From Rhodothermia bacterium (GTDB taxonomy: Bacteria; Bacteroidota; Rhodothermia; Rhodothermales; JABDKH01): a DNA stretch of 16,479 nt. Below are positions 6,209 to 13,992 of this stretch, piece by piece. The position numbers and the translations under genes are program-made. Where the stretch lies: positions 1 to 16,479 of the forward strand of contig JAHHLP010000092.1 in NCBI GenBank assembly GCA_018679295.1. The letters run 5' to 3'. Position 1 is the first letter of the stretch, and every line of letters begins with the position of its first letter. The notes beneath the pieces were generated by a model. That model searched no databases. It saw only the letters and a list, made by a program, of their open reading frames with translations, and was not told where the DNA came from.

Positions 6209-7231
6209 TTGTCGCAGATGGGGTTCCATCCGCTCCATCATGACCCGTTCAAACACCGTCGCGCCGTGCTTGTCGAGGATGTTGAAAGCAGGAATTCCGG
6301 ATAAGCGTCGAACAAGAGCCGTTGCGGCATCAGTGCTTGCAGCTATCCCCGTTACGATGTCGGGGCTTCGATTGTAGGCAGTCGTCACGCCAAGTACCGA
6401 ATAGGGGTCGCTGGCACAGAGGACGGTGAACTTGACGCTGTCATGCAACATCTCAATCGCCAGCCGGCCATTGTAGGGTTCCAGTGGAGATGCGCCGGCT
6501 TCGATCACGGCAACGTCGGGCGACCAGATAGCCACCCGGCTCAAGACGTTTCGGAGTGCGGGACGAACTACGGTCTCTGGTCCGATGGTCGAAGCCAGTC
6601 CGCCATCGACGAAGTCGAGAAGCAGATCAGCGCCGGCATCCTTCATGCTGAGGATGTCTCGATACCGGCCGGCCCCTGTCAGTTTGCATCCGGCTACCGT
6701 ATAGCCGTGACTCTTCAGCATTCGGATGATGCGGCGCGCCGCAGTTGTCTTCCCCGCCGACATAGACGACCCGATCAGAAGAATTGTTGGTACATGATAT
6801 TCTATTGCTTCGACGGGCACCCGAAATCGTTCGAGCGTGGCCTTCGCGCCGTCTACGATCACGTGACCGTGATAGTGGACGTCGATCAGCGGAGGAAGTA
6901 CTGCGGAGCGGGAGCGGCACTTACCGAGCAGCCCCGCTCCTGTGAGCAGATGCATCATCCCGTCATCCCCAATGTCCTCCCACGATCCTGTGGCCTCAAG
7001 CGTCGCTTCTCTCGCGCCGAGTGCCCCGATAAGCAGATCCCCCTCCAGGATTTCCATCATGCGACCGGTTGTCAGCTCGACTCGGTATCGCTTCGTTGGG
7101 GAGCCGGTCACGATGCCGGCAACGAAATCACCCCTTGCCCAATCCCCACGATCGGTAGCAGCCAACGAATAATCGATGGTCTCAAGGTGTGATGTCCGGG
7201 TCAGGGATGTCAGCAGGGGGCGGCTTTGCAT
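6188..7231 (-). CDS. DUF1611 P-loop protein, DgcN-like (putative D-glutamate N-acetyltransferase)
   Basis: A 347-residue cytoplasmic protein of the DUF1611 family. The N-terminal domain (about 1-145) contains a Rossmann-like segment with DVHYHGHVIVDG. The C-terminal domain starts with a P-loop, GSSMSAGKTT (154-163), followed by KLTGAGRYRD (183-192), DFVDGG (206-211), VIEAGASPL (242-250) and CASDPYSVLG (272-281), all typical of the family. The characterised member DgcN acetylates D-glutamate to N-acetyl-D-glutamate, which a racemase of the dipeptide-epimerase fold (DgcA) then inverts. Here it is the last gene of a minus-strand operon and overlaps the upstream M20 peptidase gene by 22 bp, which implies translational coupling. 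No epimerase gene is visible. Function is inferred from family and context; many DUF1611 proteins remain uncharacterised. Confidence 0.82.
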   Translation of the reverse strand: MQSRPLLTSLTRTSHLETIDYSLAATDRGDWARGDFVAGIVTGSPTKRYRVELTTGRMMEILEGDLLIGALGAREATLEATGSWEDIGDDGMMHLLTGAGLLGKCRSRSAVLPPLIDVHYHGHVIVDGAKATLERFRVPVEAIEYHVPTILLIGSSMSAGKTTAARRIIRMLKSHGYTVAGCKLTGAGRYRDILSMKDAGADLLLDFVDGGLASTIGPETVVRPALRNVLSRVAIWSPDVAVIEAGASPLEPYNGRLAIEMLHDSVKFTVLCASDPYSVLGVTTAYNRSPDIVTGIAASTDAATALVRRLSGIPAFNILDKHGATVFERVMMERMEPHLRQSSPIAV

Positions 7232-8421
7232 GGCTGCGCGTTGGTTGCATCGATTTCAGCTTCCATGGCATCGTGAGCGATGAGTGCTGCGAGCAGGATC
7301 GAGCGCTCTCCGATGCGGTCGGTGTAAACCTGCTCGTGGGTTGCGTGAGCACCCTCTCCGACGGCGCCGAGACCGTCGAGCGTAGCGGTGTACTGGCTGG
7401 TCGTGTTGCCGTCAGAGGAGCCGCCGGCAAGCGTCTCGCCGAGAGAAAGACCCAGCTCGGCTGCGGCCCTTTCCGCTGCGTGCCACAACCGCCTGTTTCG
7501 GGGCGTCGCCATCATCGGTGGACGGGTGAAGTCGCCAGCGATCTCGATCGACGTGTCGGCTACCGACGGACGGAGGTCCTGCAAAGCGTCTCTCAATGCC
7601 TCGCCATCACGGCTGTCTCGAATCCGGATCTCCACCACCGCTGTCGCCTCGGCCGCCACCACGTTGGGACTGTTTCCGCCGTCGATCATCCCGACATTTA
7701 CCGAAACACCACGTTCGGGATCGTTCATGCCGTGTAGCGTTCGGACAACATTCGCAAGCTCAAGGATGGCAGAGGCGCCTTCCTCTGGACTCAACCCGGC
7801 GTGTGCGGGCTTACCTCGAACCGTAATCCGGAAGCGGCCACCTCCCTTGCGGGCGGTCTTGAGCAGGCCATCGCGACCCAATGCCGGCTCAAGGATCATT
7901 GCTCGATCGGCTCGGCGGGCGAGCTGCTCCAACTCGGTGGTGGAATGCCGACTACCCGTCTCTTCGTCCGAGTTCACAAAGACGACGGGCGTCACGCTGG
8001 TTTCGACGCTCGTATCCCGAAGTAGCTTCAGAGCCAGGACTGCCTGTACAAGCCCCGCCTTCATATCGAACACCCCGGGACCGAACAGCTTGCCGTCCCG
8101 CATCGTTATCGGCATTGTTGATAGCGTACCGACAGGCCAAACGGTATCGGAATGTCCGACCAGCAGTTGATACGGCTGAGTTAGGACGGCGTTAGCGGGA
8201 ACGGCCAGCATGTGACCTCCATAGTCTGCCGTTCGGCCTTCAAGGGCGACCTCGAAGCCCAGTTTCTTCAGTTCCCGCCCCAGTTCGGTATGGATGTGCC
8301 TCTGTGCCCTACCGTCAGATGTGGGAGACTCAATGGCCGCGAGCCGCTCTATCAAGGCGATCGCCCACTCGACGTAATCAGACGACAATGTCACCGGCCG
8401 ATGTGCTATCTCTGCCTCCAT
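7210..8421 (-). CDS. M20 family metallopeptidase, carboxypeptidase G2-like
   Basis: A 403-residue di-zinc hydrolase of the M20 family. Expected metal and catalytic residues are visible: H90 and D92 (VGHSDTV), bridging D119 (GVFDMKAG), catalytic E153 and ligand E154 (SDEETGS), E178 (LEPALG) and H359 (GEGAHATHEQV). The lid/dimerisation domain lies between about 192 and 305 and contains KPAHAGLSPEEG with H207. Overall pattern and length resemble glutamate carboxypeptidase (CPG2), which removes C-terminal glutamate from N-acyl-glutamates. No signal peptide is seen, so it is probably cytoplasmic. The gene starts one base after the stop of the flavin reductase-like gene and overlaps the DUF1611 gene by 22 bp. 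With DUF1611 it may hydrolyse N-acetylglutamate, but other N-acyl amino acids or dipeptides are possible. The last 15 residues extend beyond the usual fold and carry two cysteines. Confidence 0.87.
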   Translation of the reverse strand: MEAEIAHRPVTLSSDYVEWAIALIERLAAIESPTSDGRAQRHIHTELGRELKKLGFEVALEGRTADYGGHMLAVPANAVLTQPYQLLVGHSDTVWPVGTLSTMPITMRDGKLFGPGVFDMKAGLVQAVLALKLLRDTSVETSVTPVVFVNSDEETGSRHSTTELEQLARRADRAMILEPALGRDGLLKTARKGGGRFRITVRGKPAHAGLSPEEGASAILELANVVRTLHGMNDPERGVSVNVGMIDGGNSPNVVAAEATAVVEIRIRDSRDGEALRDALQDLRPSVADTSIEIAGDFTRPPMMATPRNRRLWHAAERAAAELGLSLGETLAGGSSDGNTTSQYTATLDGLGAVGEGAHATHEQVYTDRIGERSILLAALIAHDAMEAEIDATNAQPCKAAPC

Positions 8422-8422
8422 C

Positions 8423-9031
8423 TCAATACCGAATGCCTTCGGGAAAGGGGAAACGACGTGATTCTTCGGTCTTTGCGTACCGATCGGGCGCGATGAACGT
8501 TAGGAGGGGATTCTCGCGAATGAGATGTTCGTCGTCCCGATCCATGCGTCGAATCGACTCCTCGCGCGCCTCCGCTCGTCGGATCTTCCCGACAATCAGA
8601 GCATGTTCGCCGAAGCCATCCACAACCTGGTCAAGTTTGCATTCGAGAAACAGATATGAGTCCGCTACGAAGACACCATCGTACAGCACCGACCGTCGTT
8701 GCGGCAGGGCGTTGAGAACCGGCTTTCGGCTATCCTCGCACCGCGGTGATGCGGTCAGGCTGGTTACGACGATGCCTGAGGGATTCGGATAGCTCACAGT
8801 AAAGAACTGCTCTCGGATGGCGTTGTGATAGGTCGCGTGTGCGGGCGTGCACACAAACCCGAAGTGGCCACCCCATCCAAGTGGTAGCGCCAGATGCTTG
8901 GGAGCCAGATCATAACTCCCGTCCTCGTCTCGTGTCCCAATCACGACGAGGGGCGCAACCGAGAACACGCGGCCCCAAATAGAATGCTCGAGGTCGAGCT
9001 CCACGATGTCGGTGTTGGTCTGGACGGTCAT
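8423..9031 (-). CDS. Flavin reductase-like FMN-binding split-barrel protein
   Basis: A 202-residue protein of the flavin reductase-like (FMN-binding split-barrel) family. The N-terminal part has the typical VFSVAPLVVIGTRDEDGSYD...APKHLALPLGW pattern. PAHATYHNAIREQFFTVSYP follows, which in this family lines the flavin site, and a C-terminal barrel segment includes YLFLECKLDQVV and ALIVGKIRRA. Such proteins either reduce free flavin for a partner oxygenase or act as flavin oxidoreductases; the substrate here is unknown. I placed the start at the ATG at 9031; a GTG immediately before it (9034) is the alternative and changes the protein by one residue. It is the first gene of the operon with the M20 peptidase (1-bp gap) and the DUF1611 protein. 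About 250 bp of non-coding DNA upstream should hold the operon promoter, which I could not define. Confidence 0.82.
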   Translation of the reverse strand: MTVQTNTDIVELDLEHSIWGRVFSVAPLVVIGTRDEDGSYDLAPKHLALPLGWGGHFGFVCTPAHATYHNAIREQFFTVSYPNPSGIVVTSLTASPRCEDSRKPVLNALPQRRSVLYDGVFVADSYLFLECKLDQVVDGFGEHALIVGKIRRAEAREESIRRMDRDDEHLIRENPLLTFIAPDRYAKTEESRRFPFPEGIRY

Positions 9032-9202
9032 CACGCATCACCGCGTAAATGGAATTATCGCACCTTAATTGTACGCGGAATACGATGCCTCGAGGGCGGG
9101 AAAAGGCCGCTGTTTGCGTGGAGCGGGTGCGGTTGATGCAGCGGGGTGTACTCAACTTGGCGCGGCGGCGAGCGGCCTACACCCCCAGATGCTCATGAAA
9201 TG

Positions 9203-9230
9203 CTCGGTTCCGATCGAAACAAGAACCGAG
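9203..9230. repeat. Inverted repeat downstream of the OmpA-like genes
   Basis: CTCGGTTC (9203-9210) pairs perfectly with GAACCGAG (9223-9230) around a 12-base loop, in the 250-bp gap between the OmpA-like operon and the flavin reductase gene. On the minus strand it follows the last OmpA-like gene by about 50 bp and is followed by a weakly T-containing stretch, so it may act as a terminator. The lack of a proper T-run makes this uncertain; a protein-binding site is also possible. Confidence 0.4.
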
Positions 9231-9281
9231 GTAAGGCACCCGTGAGACGAGGCGCAGTGGGGCGTTCTGCTTGTGGCGCCT

Positions 9282-9965
9282 TTAGCCGGCAGCGCCGGGT
9301 ACGTACGTTATCCGAATGCGTCGATTCAGGCGTCGACCACGCGCGTCGGCGTTTGACGCCACAGGTCTTGCGGCTCCGAAGGAAAGAACCCGAAAGAGAG
9401 ATCGGCTGAAGTCATGCCCGTCTACATAGAAGCGGGCAACGGCCGATGCGCGTGCCGCCGATAGCTCCCAATTCGATGGGTACTGTTTCGCCAGGTCTCC
9501 AACTGGTCGCGTTGCGTCCGAGTGTCCTTCCACGTGAATGAGTCCGCCGTCGGCATAGTAACGGATCGTGTCAGCCAGCGCCGATAGCCTTTCCTCACCG
9601 GCACTCGTGAGGCGAGCGCTCGCCGGCGCAAAGAGGTCATCGACAAGCTCAATCGCAATAGGAGCGCCTCCGTCCCTGCAGACCGCCAGCGTGTACTCAA
9701 GTCTATTGATCTCTCCGTCCTTGAACCGCATCTCCTGCACGAACTCACCCGAGTCGATGAATTCGTAGAACGCTATGGAGTCACGGTAGACGGCAAGGCT
9801 GCCGGCCAGGTCGGCATTCACTGCTCGAAGTGAGTCGATGCGTGAGGACTGCTCCGCGAGAAGCGTCTTGTTGGTCGCGCAGCCTCCGCCAAGAATGCTC
9901 GCAAGGAGCAGTGCCGCTGGAAGTAGGACCGCCTGACGCTTTATACCTGATCTCTGATTCTGCAC
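9282..9965 (-). CDS. OmpA/MotB-like peptidoglycan-binding lipoprotein (second of a pair)
   Basis: A predicted lipoprotein of 227 residues when read from a GTG at 9965, four bases after the stop of the upstream OmpA-like gene. The open frame extends further upstream to 10058, but that would overlap the neighbour by about 90 bp and bury the signal peptide, so the GTG is preferred. The signal has KRQ, a hydrophobic stretch and the lipobox LGGGC (C29). A short coiled-coil-like segment (about 35-62, SSRIDSLRAVNADLAGSL) leads to an OmpA C-like domain (about 108-223). Its peptidoglycan-binding aspartate and arginine fall at D150 (EGHSD) and R172 (NWELSAARA), and the domain ends with RRLNRRIRI. The insert between them (PVGDLAKQYPSNWEL) is of the MotB kind. 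It probably anchors the envelope to peptidoglycan. It is a paralogue of the adjacent gene, with a less conserved domain (HSD for HTD). Confidence 0.83.
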   Translation of the reverse strand: MQNQRSGIKRQAVLLPAALLLASILGGGCATNKTLLAEQSSRIDSLRAVNADLAGSLAVYRDSIAFYEFIDSGEFVQEMRFKDGEINRLEYTLAVCRDGGAPIAIELVDDLFAPASARLTSAGEERLSALADTIRYYADGGLIHVEGHSDATRPVGDLAKQYPSNWELSAARASAVARFYVDGHDFSRSLFRVLSFGAARPVASNADARGRRLNRRIRITYVPGAAG

Positions 9966-9969
9966 GGGA

Positions 9970-10560
9970 TCACTCGGGAAGCACGGCGATCCGGACACGA
10001 CGGTTTTCTCTCCTGCCCACTTCCGTGTCGTTCGTAGCGACCGGTGCATATGGCCCAAACCCGACCACCTCGAAGCGCGTTGGATTCATGTTGTGCGTCC
10101 ACTGGAAATGACGGACCACCGAGGCGGCGCGGGCCGCCGACAGCTCCCAGTTGGATGGATAGGTTTCCTTGAGTGCCGGACCGATCGGATTGGAATCCGT
10201 ATGTCCCTCGACCCGCAGGTTCCTGTTGGGGTAGGACGCGCGGATCTCATCGGCAACGGCAGCGAGTCGGGCAACCCCGTCCGGATTGAGCGCTGCAGAC
10301 CCGCTTTCGAAGTACAGGTCGGTCAGGAGGACCGTGATCGTCTCGCCGACGCACTCGCCGTCTCCGCATGGCGTTTTCGTGGACCGGGCGGGTAGCTTCA
10401 TACCGGACCGCTCCAATTCCTCTAGCAGCCGTTCGTTCTGAACCCGCAGTTCCGCAATTTCGTCTTGCTGGCGTCGGATCACATCTTTGGAGCCGCTGCA
10501 CCCGACCAGGAGGCCGGCAAAGGCGAGGAGAACGAGATTTCTAAGTGTGGGATACAGCAT
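9970..10560 (-). CDS. OmpA/MotB-like peptidoglycan-binding lipoprotein (first of a pair)
   Basis: A 196-residue lipoprotein. The signal peptide MLYPTLRNLVLLAFAGLLVGC ends in the lipobox LVGC with C21 as the lipid-modified residue. A heptad-like charged segment (about 25-52, IRRQQDEIAELRVQNERLLE) should form a coiled coil. The OmpA C-like domain (about 74-194) contains LYFESGSAALNPDG, EGHTDSNPIG with D122 and NWELSAARA with R144, the pair that contacts diaminopimelate in characterised OmpA domains, and ends with GRRENRRVRI. A pair of cysteines (C65 and C70) before the domain could form a disulfide. It probably tethers the outer membrane to the cell wall or forms part of an envelope complex. 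The ATG at 10560 follows AAGAAGAAATC, a weak ribosome binding site. The second OmpA-like gene begins four bases after its stop, indicating one operon. Confidence 0.88.
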   Translation of the reverse strand: MLYPTLRNLVLLAFAGLLVGCSGSKDVIRRQQDEIAELRVQNERLLEELERSGMKLPARSTKTPCGDGECVGETITVLLTDLYFESGSAALNPDGVARLAAVADEIRASYPNRNLRVEGHTDSNPIGPALKETYPSNWELSAARAASVVRHFQWTHNMNPTRFEVVGFGPYAPVATNDTEVGRRENRRVRIAVLPE

Positions 10561-10982
10561 GATTTCTTCTTGAGTCGCGGATGCAACACGTCTGACGCCA
10601 CGCAGAGGTGGTCGTCGAGTGTGCGCGCGGCTCTGTAGTGGGAATAGTACTCAGGTGGAAACACAATATACGTACGAGGTGTTTTGCGACAGCCCCCGTG
10701 TGGACCGGGCGACAGCATTATTGCCGGGGTTCGATTTGGCCGCGTTCGGCGTTCCGATGCCCTCTGCGACAGGTCAGGTCGCCGTGACAACCGCAGGCAG
10801 AAACCAGCCCGGGCAATCACCCGGTAGAGGCGTATTCTTATACTGGCCTTGTGTTGACTTGTCGGTCTCGGTCATGCGTTGGATCGTTTCGATCGGATCC
10901 CCCAGATGAGGAGAAAGGTCAAAGTCAAGAATCATAACGTTATTAGCGGCGTCGGGTAGCTCGATTGATACAGCCCCTTGTC
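10561..10982. other. Intergenic region without a convincing gene
   Basis: About 420 bp between the divergent OmpA-like operon and the exported-protein cluster. Short open frames occur on both strands but have no recognisable start context, composition or domains. The region should hold two divergent promoters; a perfect palindrome ATAACGTTAT (10934-10943) lies about 40 bp before the downstream ATG and could be an operator. Several -10-like sequences (TATATT on minus, TATACT on plus) lack good partners, so I do not assign promoters. Confidence 0.5.
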
Positions 10983-12533
10983 ATGCTTCTCAATAGCAAC
11001 ACATCGACACGCATTGCCGCCTTGGCATGTATGCTCGCCGTGGCGCCCGGCAGCGCGGCCGCCCAGAACGTTGAAAGCGCTGGCTCTCATGCTGAATCGT
11101 GCGTTGGCGGGCAGGCCGGAGGGTTTGCGTGCTCCAGCGTCGATCTCCTCTCGTTCGTGCCTCGGTCCGCGATTGGGGGAGCGGCGGCGCGCGTCAACGA
11201 CCTCTGGGGATGGACCGACCCACAGTCCGGTCGCGAGTACGGACTGATTGGCCTCAGCAACGGAACCGCGTTTGTTGACGTCACCATTCCCGAGCAGCCT
11301 GAGTACATCGGCATCCTGCCGACGCAATCCTACGAGTCGGCCTGGCGGGACATTAAGGTGTACGCAAACCACGCTTTTATCGTAGCCGAGGCAAGCAGTC
11401 ATGGCGTGCAGGTCTTCGACCTGACGCGGCTTCGCGCGGTCACGGCGCGACCTGCAACCTTCGCGCCCGACGCGGTCTACACGGGTATCGGCAGCGCGCA
11501 CAATATCGCGGTCAACGAAGAGACCGGGTTTGCCTATTCCGTGGGATCTCGAGGCGGCGACTTTCTGTGTGGCCCCGGGCTACACATGATCGACGTGCGT
11601 TTACCCACGCAGCCCGCGCTAGCGGGATGCTTTGCTCACAGCGGGACGGGCAGGGCCGGCACAGGGTACACGCACGACGCGCATTGCGTGATATATCGCG
11701 GGCCGGATGGCGATCACAGCGGAAAAGAGATCTGCGTCGGGGCTAACGAGAACTATATCAGCATCGCGGACGTGACCGACAAGCGGTCTCCGCGGATCGT
11801 TGCGAGCGGGACCTACCCGACATCCAATTACATCCATCAGGGTTGGTTCACTGACGACCATCGATACTTCCTGCAGAATGACGAGCTGGACGAGTCGAGG
11901 AGCGTCGTGATGAGGACCACGACCTACATCTGGGACCTGACTGATCTGGATGCGCCCGTCGTGCATGGAACCTATGAAGGCCCTACCACGGCCTCGGATC
12001 ACAACCTCTATGTGGTCAACCACTGGGCCTACATGGCGAACTATCGGGCGGGCCTTCAGGTAGTGGATTTCACCGATATCAACCGTCCGCGCGAGGTAGC
12101 CTTCTTTGACACATACCCGGCCAGCGATCTGCCGGGCACAACGGGGGCGTGGTCGGTCTACCCATTCTTCGACAGCGGCAACGTGCTCGTCTCGTCGATA
12201 GAGGATGGCTTTTTCATACTGCGGCCGCCGTTCAACAAATCGATTGGTGTTGACAACGAACAGCCGACCGGGGGGCTTAGCGTTGACGTATTCCCAAACC
12301 CGGCCACCGATGTGGGCTTCGTCCGAATCGAGACCGATTCGGCATCGGACATCGACGTTCTTGTTTTCGATGTCTTGGGCCGGGAGGTGAACCGGATCCG
12401 CGCCGGAACTCTTTCAGGGGGTGCAAGCAGGACCGTGCGATTGGACGCGGCGAAGCTCGCGGCCGGCAGATACGTATTGCAGGTTCGTGGACGCGATGGA
12501 TTTGTAAACAGGCTGATCACCGTGGCCGGCTAA
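10983..12533 (+). CDS. Choice-of-anchor-B family protein (LVIVD-type propeller) with T9SS sorting tail
   Basis: A 516-residue secreted protein. I chose the ATG at 10983 because it places a normal signal peptide at the N-terminus (TRIAALACMLAVAPGSAAA, cleavage near residue 27); a TTG at 10965 would add six residues. The body has repeated propeller-like segments (GTAFVDVTIPEQPEYIG, VQVFDLTRL, LHMIDVRLPTQPALAG, ISIADVTDKRSPRIVA, TYIWDLTDLDAPVVHG, LQVVDFTDINRPREVA) typical of LVIVD repeats. Conserved histidines lie in SAHN (H173), YTHDAHC (H231, H234), YIHQGWFTDDH (H285, H293) and SDHN (H340). Six mature cysteines fall into three near pairs (40/50, 196/216, 235/251), consistent with disulfides in an exported protein. 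The last 85 residues are a type A T9SS tail (VFPNPATD...LQVRG), implying export across the outer membrane and surface anchoring. It is the first gene of a three-gene cluster. The biochemical role is unknown. Confidence 0.87.
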   Translation: MLLNSNTSTRIAALACMLAVAPGSAAAQNVESAGSHAESCVGGQAGGFACSSVDLLSFVPRSAIGGAAARVNDLWGWTDPQSGREYGLIGLSNGTAFVDVTIPEQPEYIGILPTQSYESAWRDIKVYANHAFIVAEASSHGVQVFDLTRLRAVTARPATFAPDAVYTGIGSAHNIAVNEETGFAYSVGSRGGDFLCGPGLHMIDVRLPTQPALAGCFAHSGTGRAGTGYTHDAHCVIYRGPDGDHSGKEICVGANENYISIADVTDKRSPRIVASGTYPTSNYIHQGWFTDDHRYFLQNDELDESRSVVMRTTTYIWDLTDLDAPVVHGTYEGPTTASDHNLYVVNHWAYMANYRAGLQVVDFTDINRPREVAFFDTYPASDLPGTTGAWSVYPFFDSGNVLVSSIEDGFFILRPPFNKSIGVDNEQPTGGLSVDVFPNPATDVGFVRIETDSASDIDVLVFDVLGREVNRIRAGTLSGGASRTVRLDAAKLAAGRYVLQVRGRDGFVNRLITVAG

Positions 12534-12576
12534 GAGGGGCGCGGGCGTCGCTTGGCCGATCACAACAAGAACAACT

Positions 12577-13992
12577 ATGCATCCCACCCTACGGCGCTTG
12601 GCAATAGTTCTCGTCGTCGCTCTCACTGCCTCAGCGTGCGAACTGTCGTCAAACCTCGAAGAGCCGGATCGCCTCGGCGGGCGGCTGACATTCTCCGGCG
12701 ACATCCAACCGATTTTCGACTCGAAATGCACGTCGTGCCACGCCGCTGCCGTGCGGCCGATGCCGGCGGCCGGCCTGTCCCTGGACACGTGGGAATTGCT
12801 ACTGATGGGATCGCGCCATGGGGAAGCGATTATCCCTTTCGACGCCGACCGAAGCCTCCTCGTTCGTCTGGCGGCAGATCGGTCCGGACCGGCTCATCCC
12901 GGGGAGTTGGGTGCCGACACGCTATCGTCTGATGAACTTCAGGCCATCCGATCCTGGATCGATCAGGGAGCGAGGTCGGACGACGGAACAGTACCTTTTG
13001 AAGGATCCCGCGACCTGCTTTACGTCTGCAACCAGGAGGACGCAACCGTCACCATCGTGGACATGGACCTTAACGTCGTTTCCAGGGTGGTGGACCTGCG
13101 TGATCACGGGTTTTCGGCTTCCGCAAAGCCTCACCACGTGGCCGTGGAGCCGGACGGGTCGGCATGGTACGTATCCCTCATCGGCGATAACGCGGTGGCA
13201 AAATTCGATCGCGATAACAGCCTTGTTGGCCTGTTCAGCTTTGAGACGCCCGGCATGTTGGCACTCGATCCGAATAGTGAATGGCTTTACGTTGGGAGGT
13301 CGCTCTCTGCACCGAACCCTCCAGCATCGGTTGGCCGCATGGACCGTACTGACATGAGCGGCGAGGAAATTTCGGTGGTGTTTGAACGACCGCATGCGCT
13401 GGCAGTGGGCCCCGCAGGCAGCTACGTCTATTCGGCGTCGCTGGGGGCAAATCAAATCATCTCGATCCGTGCAAGCGATGCCGACGTTTCGTTTTCGCCG
13501 GTTGGCGGCGCGCTTCACGCCTTTGTGCAGCACGTCGTTTCACCGGACGGCGGTACCATGGCCTCCTCAGCCCAACTGACATCGAGAATCATCTTCTTTG
13601 ATCTCTCGGACCCCGCCCAACCGCAGGAGATCTGGTCCACGGGTACAAATGAAGGGCCATGGCACCCGTCTTTCTCGGTCGACGGCGAGTTCTTGCTCGT
13701 AGGTAACAAGGATGCCAACACCGTCTCCTTCGTGTCGGTGGATGGCAGACGCGTAGAGGACATCGTTACCGGCGATGGCTTGGCCCAGCCGCATGGCTCA
13801 TTCGTCTCGCCGGATGGCCGCATCCTGTACGTATCCAACCGAAACGCTGCGGGGTCGTATCAGCCACGTCACGACTTTGGCGACAACCTCGACGTAGGAA
13901 CGGTTGCGGTTATTGACATTGATGCACGTGAGATCGTGAAAGTGCTGGAGGTCGGTCGCTTTGCTGCCGGTATCAATGGACGGGCGCGCTAG
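12577..13992 (+). CDS. Lipoprotein with c-type haem motif and YVTN-like beta-propeller
   Basis: A 471-residue lipoprotein starting 43 bp after the previous gene. The signal peptide ends in a lipobox SAC with C21. A small cytochrome-c-like domain follows (about 36-130): FSGDIQPIFDSKCTSCH carries one CXXCH haem site (C51, C54, H55), with MPAAGLSL and a final helix LQAIRSWIDQGAR, the pattern of cytochrome domains in multidomain lipoproteins; the sixth ligand is not certain. Residues about 145-471 form a beta-propeller with YVTN/YncE-like repeats (LLYVCNQEDATVTIVDMD, WYVSLIGDNAVAKFD, VYSASLGANQIISI, FLLVGNKDANTVSFVSVDG, LYVSNRNAAG). Haem attachment occurs in the periplasm, so the protein is membrane-anchored there or at the surface. 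It could pass electrons to or from a substrate held by the propeller, or by its neighbours. The 3' end overlaps the next gene by 17 bp if the ATG at 13976 is used. Confidence 0.86.
   Translation: MHPTLRRLAIVLVVALTASACELSSNLEEPDRLGGRLTFSGDIQPIFDSKCTSCHAAAVRPMPAAGLSLDTWELLLMGSRHGEAIIPFDADRSLLVRLAADRSGPAHPGELGADTLSSDELQAIRSWIDQGARSDDGTVPFEGSRDLLYVCNQEDATVTIVDMDLNVVSRVVDLRDHGFSASAKPHHVAVEPDGSAWYVSLIGDNAVAKFDRDNSLVGLFSFETPGMLALDPNSEWLYVGRSLSAPNPPASVGRMDRTDMSGEEISVVFERPHALAVGPAGSYVYSASLGANQIISIRASDADVSFSPVGGALHAFVQHVVSPDGGTMASSAQLTSRIIFFDLSDPAQPQEIWSTGTNEGPWHPSFSVDGEFLLVGNKDANTVSFVSVDGRRVEDIVTGDGLAQPHGSFVSPDGRILYVSNRNAAGSYQPRHDFGDNLDVGTVAVIDIDAREIVKVLEVGRFAAGINGRAR

Noticed and set aside
7388..8170. 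260-residue plus-strand open frame opposite the M20 peptidase
   Set aside because: The minus-strand frame has all metal-binding residues of M20 peptidases; the opposite frame is serine/arginine-rich noise.
9250..9281. AGGCGC...GCGCCT inverted repeat at the end of the second OmpA-like gene
   Set aside because: Only a 6-bp stem with a 20-base loop and no T-run; too weak to call a terminator.
9966..10058. Longer N-terminus for the second OmpA-like lipoprotein starting at 10058
   Set aside because: It would overlap the upstream gene by about 90 bp and place the lipoprotein signal more than 30 residues from the N-terminus.
10479..10820. 113-residue minus-strand open frame overlapping the start of the first OmpA-like gene
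   Set aside because: It overlaps the signal peptide region of a well-supported gene in another frame and is rich in arginine and proline, as out-of-frame GC-rich reading tends to be.
10619..10909. 96-residue plus-strand open frame between the OmpA-like operon and the choice-of-anchor-B gene
   Set aside because: No ribosome binding site, no recognisable domain and a composition typical of random frames in GC-rich DNA; it sits in a region where promoters are expected.
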